A stretch of DNA of 5,113 bases from an uncultured Ruminococcus sp. GTDB lineage: Bacteria; Bacillota; Clostridia; Oscillospirales; Acutalibacteraceae. The position numbers were made by a program, and so were the translations under genes. Below, piece by piece: positions 1 to 5,113 of this stretch. Within the stretch, counting starts at the first letter, position 1. Every line of letters starts with the position of its first letter. Location: contig CAJOHT010000091.1 of NCBI GenBank assembly GCA_905234305.1, positions 1 to 5,113 on the forward strand. Reading direction: 5' to 3'. The notes under the pieces are model-generated. The model was not told the origin of the DNA and did not search any database. It saw only the letters and a list, made by a program, of their open reading frames with translations.

Positions 1-730
1 CGTTATTAATAAGCGAGAGCGGGTCTGTAGACTGACCTTTCACCTTAACGGCAATGTGAACGTGGCTGCCGTCAAGCTCCTCGCACGGGACGTTATCAGC
101 CGTAGCGATAACATCGCCCGCTTTTACTATACTTCCCTTTTCTACTTTCACGTTTTCGGACAGACCGCTGTAATAAGCCGTATAAGTAGCCGCTTCTACA
201 ATAACTGTTCTGCCGAGCATATCGTCCTTATAAATCTTTTTTACCTCTCCGTCGCCCATAGAGTAAACGTTATCGTCCTTTTCACACTCGAAGTCAACGC
301 CTGTATGAGCTTCCCATTGATTCAGAGTTTTGTTGTATACGGTTTCCTCGCTGTATTCCTTTATCACTTTCTTTTTATCAAGCGGCCAGTTAAGGCTCGC
401 GTTTACGCTTACCATAGTCTGTACCGCGTTCTGAGTTACCTTGGGAGCGGTTTCTTCCTCATATTCCTCCTCGGTTTCCGCAGGCTCTGTAACAGTAGCC
501 TCAGTTTCGGCAGGCTCGGTTTTTTCGGTAACTGTTTCTTCGGTTTCTGTAACGCCTGTAACAATTTTTTCTACCGCTAAGGTTTCACTCGCGTCATTAT
601 CAAAAATGCCTGTAAGACTCGTATATGTCGAATACGCCGCCATTCCTACGGCAACAATACAAATGGACAGCGCGGTAAAAAAACCGACGCGTTCCTTTCG
701 GCTTCTTCGCCTGTTTTCGCTGTATCTCAT
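1..730 (-). CDS. SpoIIQ-like membrane-anchored M23 metallopeptidase (3' end outside window)
   Basis: 243 codons are visible from the ATG at 730-728; no stop is reached before the left edge. Domains in order: a short basic N-terminus (RRRSRKER, residues 8-14), one transmembrane helix (about 15-36), an acidic Thr/Glu linker (about 58-98) holding the heptad TEPAETE twice (71-77, 81-87), then an M23/LytM domain (about 115-243). Zinc-ligand motifs are intact: HTGVD (H142, D146) and HVH (H223, H225). The segment TLNQWEAHTGVDF and the ending HIAVKVKG..TDPLSLI resemble clostridial SpoIIQ, which bridges the forespore membrane to mother-cell SpoIIIAH during engulfment; Bacillus SpoIIQ has lost a zinc ligand while clostridial forms keep it (family knowledge). 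Other membrane-anchored M23 endopeptidases remain possible, since no sporulation promoter was found upstream. The start is supported by AGAGGTG at 742-736, five bases upstream. The gene is probably monocistronic at its 5' side because a terminator separates it from the amylase. Confidence 0.88.
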   Translation of the reverse strand, partial: MRYSENRRRSRKERVGFFTALSICIVAVGMAAYSTYTSLTGIFDNDASETLAVEKIVTGVTETEETVTEKTEPAETEATVTEPAETEEEYEEETAPKVTQNAVQTMVSVNASLNWPLDKKKVIKEYSEETVYNKTLNQWEAHTGVDFECEKDDNVYSMGDGEVKKIYKDDMLGRTVIVEAATYTAYYSGLSENVKVEKGSIVKAGDVIATADNVPCEELDGSHVHIAVKVKGQSTDPLSLINN

Positions 731-735
731 AAAAT

Positions 736-763
736 CACCTCTGCCGTTATTATTGACAGAGGT
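736..763 (-). promoter_or_regulatory. 5'-UTR hairpin enclosing the Shine-Dalgarno of the M23 gene
   Basis: In the minus-strand RNA the bases from 763-755 (ACCUCUGUC) pair with 745-737 (GGCAGAGGU). This gives a 9-bp stem with one G-U pair and a 9-base A/U-rich loop. The 3' arm contains the Shine-Dalgarno AGAGGU, and the start codon lies seven bases beyond the stem. The same fold on the plus strand would have a C-A mismatch (744/756), so the pairing fits the minus transcript better. Folding would hide the ribosome site; whether it is regulated by temperature, a protein or a small RNA cannot be seen. Confidence 0.5.
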
Positions 764-778
764 TTTTTTAATATTCAA

Positions 779-806
779 ATTTTAAGATTTTTATTTTCGT
801 TCACAA
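779..806 (-). promoter_or_regulatory. Weak candidate sigma-A promoter for the M23 gene
   Basis: On the minus strand TTGTGA (806-801) is followed after 16 bases by TAAAAT (784-779). The -35 matches 4 of 6 and the -10 matches 5 of 6 positions. Transcription would begin near 772, leaving a leader of about 40 bases that contains the hairpin over the ribosome site. The region is very A/T-rich, so chance matches are likely. No clear sigma-F or sigma-G type pair was recognised, although a true spoIIQ would be expected to have a sigma-F promoter. Confidence 0.28.
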
Positions 807-830
807 AGCGAAATTCATTAAAAATATAAC

Positions 831-930
831 AACCCGCAAAACACGGGCATTATCCTGCCTTCGGCGTAAGGCAGTTTACAAATACTAACGTCTTGTGTAT
901 GCGCAAAACGAGGTGGAACTCGTTTCCTGC
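831..930. other. Hairpin-rich intergenic stretch, possible structured RNA or 5' leader
   Basis: No convincing gene lies between 731 and 954. Within about 100 bases there are three compact inverted repeats: CCCG/CGGG (833-836/844-847), a perfect 7-bp CTGCCTT/AAGGCAG with a 6-base loop (855-861/868-874), and a perfect 7-bp AAACGAG/CTCGTTT with a 6-base loop (906-912/919-925). The last is extended by GCA/TGC (903-905/928-930) across a two-base bulge. Two poorer 4-bp helices are possible between them (878-881/893-896 or 882-885/897-900). The 905/926 position could form a G-U pair only in the minus-strand RNA, slightly favouring that strand. On the plus strand a weak TTCACA-19-TATAAC pair (800-830) precedes the stretch and the 955-984 hairpin follows it. 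I do not recognise a known riboswitch or RNA family; a 6S-like RNA was considered but not supported. Confidence 0.3.
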
Positions 931-954
931 AACAATCACTTCCCGCTTCACTCC

Positions 955-984
955 AAAAAAATCGGCCCCTTTCGGAGCCGATTT
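955..984 (-). terminator. Rho-independent terminator of the amylase gene
   Basis: Thirteen bases past the amylase stop codon, the minus-strand RNA forms an 11-bp stem (984-974 with 969-959), including one G-U pair and closed by a GAAA tetraloop. A run of U (960-955) overlaps and follows the 3' arm. This is a textbook intrinsic terminator and isolates the amylase from the M23 gene. On the plus strand the stem has a C-A mismatch (967/976) and a broken T run, so it would work less well in that direction. Confidence 0.92.
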
Positions 985-996
985 ATTTTTAAATAT

Positions 997-3324
997 TTAA
1001 GCTACAGGTGTACCTGCTTTTGAATTATGCGCCATTAACGCAATGTACTTCTGGATAGCCGTAGCGTCCTTGATAGTAATATTGTTATCGCCTGTTACAT
1101 CAGCGAATACCTCGCGGTCCTTAGGAATAGTAGTTATTAACGCGAGATGCTTCTGGATAGCCGTAGCGTCCTTAATATTTACATTACCGTCGCCTGTAAC
1201 ATCACCGTAAAGTCCCTGAGCAGAACCACCTGTCGCTTCTGTAGCTTCGGTTGTATCCTGCTGGGGAGTTGTAGCCTCAGTTGTAGGAGCAACGGTTGTC
1301 GGGATCTCAACATTACCCTTTGTTACCTCGGTAGCGGATACTTCGCCTGTCTTACCTGGAACCTCAGTTGTTGTCACCCATGTATCGGGACCAGGTGTGC
1401 CCGAGAGAGCCTTGAATTTATGAGATACGCCGCCTAAATCCAATGTCTTTTTAGCGGTAGAAAGCGGGAACTGCTTACCCTGAGAAACGCCGTTTGATGA
1501 AGCGGCGGAGTCGCTTACGATTACGTGGGTATGTTTAGCTGTCGCAAGATTAAACTTAGAGTCCTTAGGCGACGCTGAACCAGTTACCTTTCCATTTTCA
1601 ACCTTAGTTGTTTTCTCGGAAATACAATATGTATCGCTGACCTCAAGATAATAAACATCGAGCTTAGCATCGTAGTCAAGCTGCTCGCCAGGCCATGCGG
1701 CGTTCTTGTAAACCTCGCCGCCTACGGTAGTACCGTTGCCTGAGTTTTCATCATAAATATAGCAATATACAGGAGTCTTCCAGTTAGCGCTCTTCATAAC
1801 GGAAGCGGGAAGAATTACGTACACGCCCGATGCCGCGGCTTCGCTCTTTGTATAATAGTATACGGAGGAAGTTGTTTCGGTACCGTTTGTCGCTGTTAAT
1901 GTGAGCTTGATTGTCTCGCCTGCTTTATAGTCGGAACCGATTTTAAGCTTCGGCGAACCTGTAAACGGAATAGGAGTATAATCCTCAAGCTGGTATGTAC
2001 CGCTTGTCGCGTTAGAGAGCGAAAGGCCTACTGTGATTGTATCACCCTTAAATGTCTGGGTTTCCTGATCCGCGAAAGCCATAGGAGTTGTTGTACTCTG
2101 AACAACAACCGCGATACCTGTATCGCCTATAGGACCGCTTACCGTACCGCCCGAAACCTTAAACGCCTTACCTGTAATCATATCGGTATAGTCGCCGTCC
2201 TTAAGACCTGTGCCGCCTACGTTAGCGTTAGCTGTAGTACCCTTTACATTAACAAGAACTACACCTGAATTTCCTCTTGCTACATACGCGATATCGCCTG
2301 AAGAACCAGGCTTTTCAGACTGACCTGCAAAGTTGTTATGGAACTTGTTAACCTCGGAAACCGCAACGCTCTTATAAGAAGTATTTACGGCAGCAGCACC
2401 CATCTTCATACCGTTTGTACGGGCGAAGAAGAGCGGAGTAGCGTCTTTACGGGAAGCTACTAATGCCCATGTTTTTAAGATATCCTGATCTGAAACGCTG
2501 GTAGAGTTGCCTGAATCGGTGTTGAGGTAAGTATCGTGAGACTCAGCCCATGTTACAGCATGAGTAGCTCCGCCCGAAAGCGAGAAGGAACTGCTGACAG
2601 CAGAGCCCGGGTTTTTACCTGTTACAGCGTTACGGATAGAGTTAGACCAAACATTTTCGGTTACTCTGTATTTTCCGCCGTTTAAGTTTGTATAGCCCGA
2701 TATACTTCTTCCGCCGCCAGGAGTATTAAGAACTTCGCCGTAGAAGAAGAGTGTTTTATTCTTGCCCTGAGCATATGAATTAGCCTGGCTGATTATATTT
2801 GTCCAATAGCTTGTATCGCCTACGCCGCTGTCGGAAGGAGTCTCGATATGCTTAGCCGCGTCAAAACGGAAGCCGTCAGCGCCCGCGTCGATACATTCTT
2901 TAAGAAGGCCCGCAACTTTATTCTGAACAGTTTTATTACCTGTATTAAGGTCGGGACACTTTGAGGAAACGTACTGAGTAACAGCCGCAGCGCTGCCGTC
3001 GCTTGCCTCTCCCTTGGACGGATCATGGAAATAGGGGTTGTTCTGAACCATACCGTTGCTGTTCCAAAGCGTGGACTCGTAAGTTTTAACCTCGTCGGCG
3101 AGCTTTAACCAAGGTGTTTTGGCGTCATTATATGTTTTATCATTAGTCGCGCCTAAATGGTTAGTTACAACGTCGCAGATAATTTTAATGCCGTTTTTAT
3201 GAGCTGTATCACATAGAGATTTAAGTTCTGACGCTGTACCTACCCAGCTGCTCTTCGCGAGAGAAAGGCTTACCGGCTGGTACATCTTCCACCACTGACC
3301 CGATACGTTGGTCGAGGTGTTCAT
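997..3324 (-). CDS. C-terminal amylase segment downstream of the TAG
   Basis: The first ATG after the amber codon is at 3324, which would give 775 residues starting MNTSTNV. It keeps all catalytic motifs, the starch-binding module and the dockerin, but lacks the signal peptide and the first part of the (beta/alpha)8 barrel, so a separately started product would be cytoplasmic and probably misfolded. The AAGGA at about 3330-3326 lies only a base or so from this ATG, too close for a good ribosome site. I regard it as part of the upstream gene, not an independent gene; automated callers may still annotate it this way. Confidence 0.45.
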   Translation of the reverse strand: MNTSTNVSGQWWKMYQPVSLSLAKSSWVGTASELKSLCDTAHKNGIKIICDVVTNHLGATNDKTYNDAKTPWLKLADEVKTYESTLWNSNGMVQNNPYFHDPSKGEASDGSAAAVTQYVSSKCPDLNTGNKTVQNKVAGLLKECIDAGADGFRFDAAKHIETPSDSGVGDTSYWTNIISQANSYAQGKNKTLFFYGEVLNTPGGGRSISGYTNLNGGKYRVTENVWSNSIRNAVTGKNPGSAVSSSFSLSGGATHAVTWAESHDTYLNTDSGNSTSVSDQDILKTWALVASRKDATPLFFARTNGMKMGAAAVNTSYKSVAVSEVNKFHNNFAGQSEKPGSSGDIAYVARGNSGVVLVNVKGTTANANVGGTGLKDGDYTDMITGKAFKVSGGTVSGPIGDTGIAVVVQSTTTPMAFADQETQTFKGDTITVGLSLSNATSGTYQLEDYTPIPFTGSPKLKIGSDYKAGETIKLTLTATNGTETTSSVYYYTKSEAAASGVYVILPASVMKSANWKTPVYCYIYDENSGNGTTVGGEVYKNAAWPGEQLDYDAKLDVYYLEVSDTYCISEKTTKVENGKVTGSASPKDSKFNLATAKHTHVIVSDSAASSNGVSQGKQFPLSTAKKTLDLGGVSHKFKALSGTPGPDTWVTTTEVPGKTGEVSATEVTKGNVEIPTTVAPTTEATTPQQDTTEATEATGGSAQGLYGDVTGDGNVNIKDATAIQKHLALITTIPKDREVFADVTGDNNITIKDATAIQKYIALMAHNSKAGTPVA
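1034..1207 (-). repeat. Tandem dockerin calcium-binding repeats
   Basis: Two 72-base copies (1034-1105 and 1136-1207), 102 bases or 34 codons apart, encode the duplicated dockerin loop-helix: GDVTGDGNVNIKDATAIQKH and ADVTGDNNITIKDATAIQKY. A 24-base core is identical in both (1048-1071 and 1150-1173). The Asp/Asn ladder binds calcium in EF-hand-like loops, and the KDATAIQK segment forms the cohesin-contacting helix in this family. The internal symmetry usually permits two binding orientations on the cohesin. Confidence 0.9.
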
Positions 3325-3351
3325 ATCCTTAGGCTGCTGTACGGGAGAAAC

Positions 3352-3354
3352 CTA
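3352..3354 (-). other. In-frame amber codon at a conserved glutamine position
   Basis: The codon context reads Y-S-A-V-TAG-V-S-P-V-Q-Q. In AmyE-type amylases the equivalent segment is A-I-Q-T-S-P (recalled family pattern), so TAG stands where CAG (Gln) is expected, a single C-to-T change on the coding strand. The frame is identical on both sides, and the next base after TAG is G. Confidence 0.85.
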
Positions 3355-3588
3355 TACTGCTGAATAGCCTGCCGCCGCGATAGCGGGGATATTTTTCTCA
3401 ATAGCGGAGTAACCCCAGCAGAGCGCGTGGAGAATTACGCCGTCTTCGATTTTGTCCTGGAGCTTAGTGTCCAAGCCCGTTTTGCCCTTAGCTGTATCGG
3501 CAGCCTGAGCCGTTGTAGCAAAAGCTACACAGGTGCATATTAAAGCCAGCACCAAAAAAATACTTAATATACCTTTGAGTTTCTTCAT
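3352..3588 (-). CDS. N-terminal amylase fragment ending at the premature TAG
   Basis: This is what would be made if the amber codon terminates: 78 residues, of which 29 are signal peptide, leaving a secreted 49-residue remnant. It covers only the first strands of the GH13 barrel (DGVILHALCWGY and IAAAGYSAV) and contains no catalytic residue, starch-binding module or dockerin. It would be inactive and cannot attach to a scaffoldin. Confidence 0.6.
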   Translation of the reverse strand: MKKLKGILSIFLVLALICTCVAFATTAQAADTAKGKTGLDTKLQDKIEDGVILHALCWGYSAIEKNIPAIAAAGYSAV

Positions 3589-3596
3589 CTTCAAAA

Positions 3597-3603
3597 CTCC
3601 TTT
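3597..3603 (-). promoter_or_regulatory. Ribosome binding site deciding the amylase start
   Basis: AAAGGAG lies eight bases upstream of ATG 3588 but only two bases from the alternative TTG at 3594, so ATG 3588 (MKKLKGILS) is the start. This shortens the signal peptide by two residues compared with the longest open frame. Confidence 0.85.
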
Positions 3604-3614
3604 CCTGAATTAAC

Positions 3615-3634
3615 GCATACGTATAAGCATACGT
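3615..3634. repeat. Direct and inverted repeats just downstream of the amylase start site, candidate operator
   Basis: GCATACGT occurs twice (3615-3622 and 3627-3634), 12 bases apart. The same stretch contains a perfect 6-bp inverted repeat with a 4-base loop, ACGTAT/ATACGT (3619-3624/3629-3634), and is flanked by TTAA on both sides (3610-3613, 3636-3639). The predicted start site is near 3640, so these repeats cover about +6 to +26, a usual place for a repressor or for a small leader hairpin. The repressor is unknown, and the sequence is not a standard cre box. Confidence 0.45.
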
Positions 3635-3646
3635 CTTAACAAACTA

Positions 3647-3675
3647 ATTATATCAAAAACTGTCAAATATGTATA
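3647..3675 (-). promoter_or_regulatory. Amylase promoter with extended -10
   Basis: Minus strand: TATACA (3675-3670, 4 of 6 matches) then 17 bases then TATAAT (3652-3647, perfect). TG sits one base before the -10 (3655-3654), giving an extended -10 element TGnTATAAT that can compensate for the weak -35. Transcription would begin near 3640, giving a leader of about 50 bases. Confidence 0.75.
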
Positions 3676-3691
3676 TATCCTTTTTCCACCA

Positions 3692-3746
3692 ATAAGTGTG
3701 TAATATTTTGTGTATTTTGCTAAAAACATATACACTTTCATAAGTG
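3692..3746. repeat. Small repeats between the divergent promoters
   Basis: ATAAGTG occurs at 3692-3698 and again at 3740-3746. The second copy forms an inverted repeat with CACTT at 3733-3737 (4-base loop). GTGTA motifs also recur at 3698-3702 and 3710-3714. These lie upstream of both promoters and could bind a regulator of either gene, but the background is very A/T-rich and the words are short. Confidence 0.2.
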
Positions 3747-3759
3747 AGTCTTTTTTTCA

Positions 3760-3788
3760 TTGACTTTTACATTAAAAAAAACTATAAT
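3760..3788 (+). promoter_or_regulatory. Sigma-A promoter of potA
   Basis: TTGACT (3760-3765, 5 of 6) and TATAAT (3783-3788, perfect) are separated by exactly 17 bases. A T run (3751-3757) just upstream resembles an UP element. Transcription would begin near 3795, leaving a leader of about 47 bases. AGGAG (3829-3833), eight bases before ATG 3842, is the ribosome binding site. Confidence 0.85.
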
Positions 3789-3841
3789 ATTCGTCGGTGT
3801 GTTATAAAGTATAATTAAACTCTTATATAGGAGCTTGATAA

Positions 3842-5113
3842 ATGGAAAGAAAAAACGACGTAATTGTTTCATTAAGGGATATTTTCGTTCAGTTCGACGG
3901 CGAGGTTATTCTTAACCATATTAATCTCGATATCAACGATAAAGAATTTCTCACGATACTCGGTCCGAGCGGTTGCGGAAAAACTACCACTCTCAGGATT
4001 ATCGGCGGTTTTCTTGAACCCGAACAGGGCGAAATACTATTTGACGGCGAGAAAATAAACGGACTCCCTCCCTATAAGCGGAATGTCAACACGGTTTTTC
4101 AGAAATACTCGATTTTCCCCCATTTAAACGTATTTGACAATATTGCTTTCGGAATGAAGATAAAAAAACTTCCGAAGGATGAAATAAAAAAACGCGTAAA
4201 GGAAATGCTGGCTATCGTAGACCTTAAGGGCTATGAAAAGCGCAGCGTAGCTAAACTTTCGGGCGGTCAACAGCAGCGTGTCGCAATCGCGAGAGCGCTC
4301 GTATGCGACCCGAAGGTACTGCTCTTAGACGAGCCCTTAGGCGCTTTGGACCTTAAGCTCAGGAAGAATATGCAGTGGGAGCTTAAGCAAATCCAACAAA
4401 AAACCAATACCGCTTTTGTATATGTTACCCATGACCAGGAGGAAGCGCTTACTATGTCCGATAAGATAGTCGTTATGAACAACGGCGTTATCGAACAGGT
4501 CGGAACTCCTACCGATATTTATAACGAGCCTGTTAACGCCTTTGTAGCCGACTTTATCGGCGAGGCTAACATTATCAACGGCACTATGATAGACGACTGC
4601 CGCGTAAAGGTTCTCGGCGAGGAGCTTGAGTGCGTAGACAAGGGCTTCGGACAGAACGCTCCCGTAGACATAGTTATCCGCCCCGAGGATATCGAGGTCG
4701 TGAAGCCCGAGGAAGCTAAGCTCGTCGGCGAGGTAACGGAGGTCGTATTCAAGGGCGTCCATTACGAAATGACCGTAATGTGCAAGGGTTGTGAATGGAT
4801 TATCCACTCCACCGAGTGCGCTCCCGTAGGAAGCCGCATAGGAATGAAAATCATTCCCTTTAACATCCAGATTATGAACAAGATGTTCTTAGCCGAGAAA
4901 AACACCTTCTACGCGGAGGTTATTTCCTCCAGCGAGGAAGAAAACCGCATTACGGTACGTGTTGAGGACAGTGAGTTCGATATAGAGAACCAGTTCTTCG
5001 AGGAAGGCGCAAGGCTCGCGATTTCACTTCCGCCCGACGCTTTATCTATCGCGGGAGACGGCATAGGCCATATCGACGACGTATATATCGAGTCGGTAAT
5101 CTTTAAGGGCGAA
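3842..5113 (+). CDS. potA: PotA, spermidine/putrescine ABC transporter ATP-binding protein (3' end outside window)
   Basis: 424 codons are open to the right edge. PotA is the cytoplasmic ATPase that powers polyamine import with permeases PotB/PotC and binding protein PotD. Motifs: Walker A GPSGCGKT (41-48), Q-loop Q87, signature LSGGQQQR (139-146), Walker B VLLLDEP (159-165), D-loop GALD (167-170), H-loop H197, then a regulatory TOBE region from about 243 (VDIVIRPEDI 275-284, FKGVHYEM 303-310). The segments PPYKRNVNTVFQ, LGALDLKLRK and FVADFIGE are typical of PotA rather than of the sugar ATPases MalK/MsmX, despite the amylase next door. The usual PotA is about 350 residues, ending near PFNIQIM (339-345); this one continues at least 80 residues, and its last visible residues (YIESVIFKGE) echo the first TOBE strand (VTEVVFKGVHYE), suggesting a duplicated TOBE. 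AGGAG eight bases upstream supports the ATG. It is first in its transcript; potBCD are expected downstream. Confidence 0.95.
   Translation, partial: MERKNDVIVSLRDIFVQFDGEVILNHINLDINDKEFLTILGPSGCGKTTTLRIIGGFLEPEQGEILFDGEKINGLPPYKRNVNTVFQKYSIFPHLNVFDNIAFGMKIKKLPKDEIKKRVKEMLAIVDLKGYEKRSVAKLSGGQQQRVAIARALVCDPKVLLLDEPLGALDLKLRKNMQWELKQIQQKTNTAFVYVTHDQEEALTMSDKIVVMNNGVIEQVGTPTDIYNEPVNAFVADFIGEANIINGTMIDDCRVKVLGEELECVDKGFGQNAPVDIVIRPEDIEVVKPEEAKLVGEVTEVVFKGVHYEMTVMCKGCEWIIHSTECAPVGSRIGMKIIPFNIQIMNKMFLAEKNTFYAEVISSSEEENRITVRVEDSEFDIENQFFEEGARLAISLPPDALSIAGDGIGHIDDVYIESVIFKGE

Larger units (their letters stand above)
997..3588 (-). pseudogene. Secreted dockerin-bearing GH13 alpha-amylase, interrupted by one in-frame TAG
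   Basis: One frame of 863 codons runs from the ATG at 3588 to TAA at 999-997, broken only by TAG at codon 79. Residue numbers assume read-through. Order: Sec signal peptide (1-29, cleavage after TTAQA); GH13 catalytic domain (about 38-428); domain C (about 429-498); Ig-like module (about 505-580); CBM26-like starch-binding module (about 587-730, with VYCYIYDE and WPGEQL) carrying an insertion of about 35 residues; Thr/Glu-rich linker (737-791); type I dockerin (793-858). GH13 motifs are complete: DVVTNH (139-144), GFRFDAAKH with nucleophile D243, YGE with acid/base E285, ESHD with D352. The pattern resembles Bacillus AmyE (subfamily GH13_28). It would hydrolyse alpha-1,4 bonds of starch outside the cell, docked to a cohesin scaffoldin. 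AAAGGAG (3603-3597), eight bases upstream, selects ATG 3588 over the in-frame TTG at 3594. The amber may be a nonsense mutation, a sequencing error or read through. Confidence 0.85.

Noticed and set aside
737..769. Plus-strand intrinsic terminator (stem followed by a T run)
   Set aside because: Loop is long, the stem is mismatched on that strand, and no plus-strand gene ends upstream; the leader-hairpin reading on the minus strand fits better.
56..785. Plus-strand open frames of 174 and 114 codons
   Set aside because: They are antisense to the M23 gene, lack ribosome sites, and encode no recognisable domain; the minus frame carries a clear membrane segment and zinc motifs.
899..1000. Plus-strand 34-codon open frame in the intergenic gap
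   Set aside because: No Shine-Dalgarno, runs through the terminator hairpin, no recognisable composition.
1147..1437. Plus-strand open frame of 96 codons
   Set aside because: Antisense shadow of the linker and dockerin of the amylase.
3352..3354. Alternative genetic code with TAG read as glutamine throughout
   Set aside because: No other in-frame TAG occurs in any of the three genes, whereas a recoded genome would use it repeatedly. Pyrrolysine was also set aside because the site is a conserved Gln.
3592..3594. TTG as amylase start
   Set aside because: Only two bases from the Shine-Dalgarno; ATG 3588 has ideal eight-base spacing.
3661..3666. Perfect TTGACA on the minus strand as amylase -35
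   Set aside because: Only eight bases from the TATAAT, too close for the same promoter.
4267..4807. Three minus-strand open frames of 71 to 156 codons
   Set aside because: All lie opposite potA, which has full ABC motifs, a promoter and a ribosome site.
3842..5113. Sugar-importer ATPase (MalK/MsmX) serving the neighbouring amylase
   Set aside because: Diagnostic segments match PotA, and the gene is divergent with its own promoter.

Overview
The window looks like chromosomal DNA from a low-to-moderate GC, spore-forming gut Firmicute, most likely Ruminococcus or a close relative (Ruminococcus bromii-like). Three things point there: a secreted alpha-amylase ending in a type I dockerin (the amylosome/cellulosome arrangement), a clostridial SpoIIQ-like M23 protein, and a clostridial PotA. 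The genus is an inference from gene content, not from a database match. No mobile element, CRISPR array, tRNA or rRNA was seen.

Layout from left to right. (1) 1-730, minus strand: a membrane-anchored SpoIIQ-like M23 peptidase whose C-terminus runs off the left edge. Its Shine-Dalgarno sequence sits inside a strong predicted 5'-UTR hairpin. (2) 731-954: a non-coding gap rich in small perfect hairpins, perhaps holding a structured RNA. (3) 955-984: an intrinsic terminator for the next gene. (4) 997-3588, minus strand: an 863-codon amylase gene encoding signal peptide, GH13 catalytic domain, domain C, Ig-like module, CBM26-like starch-binding module, Thr/Glu-rich linker and dockerin. It is interrupted at codon 79 by one in-frame TAG. 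(5) 3589-3841: a divergent promoter region with a minus-strand extended -10 promoter for the amylase and a plus-strand TTGACT-17-TATAAT promoter for the ABC gene. (6) 3842-5113, plus strand: PotA, the ATPase of a spermidine/putrescine importer, running off the right edge and longer than the usual PotA.

The three genes do not form one operon. The amylase and potA are divergent with separate promoters, and the amylase has its own terminator before the M23 gene. The amylase would be exported and docked to a cohesin-bearing scaffoldin encoded elsewhere. The M23 protein would act at the forespore or cell envelope. PotA would couple ATP hydrolysis to polyamine uptake with permease and binding-protein genes expected just beyond the right edge.

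The most notable observation is the single amber codon in the amylase. It replaces a glutamine that is conserved in the active site of AmyE-type amylases, while the next 784 sense codons stay open and carry every catalytic motif. A recent nonsense mutation, a base-call error and stop-codon readthrough are all possible; the sequence alone does not decide. I did not find a clear, previously undescribed multi-gene system here.
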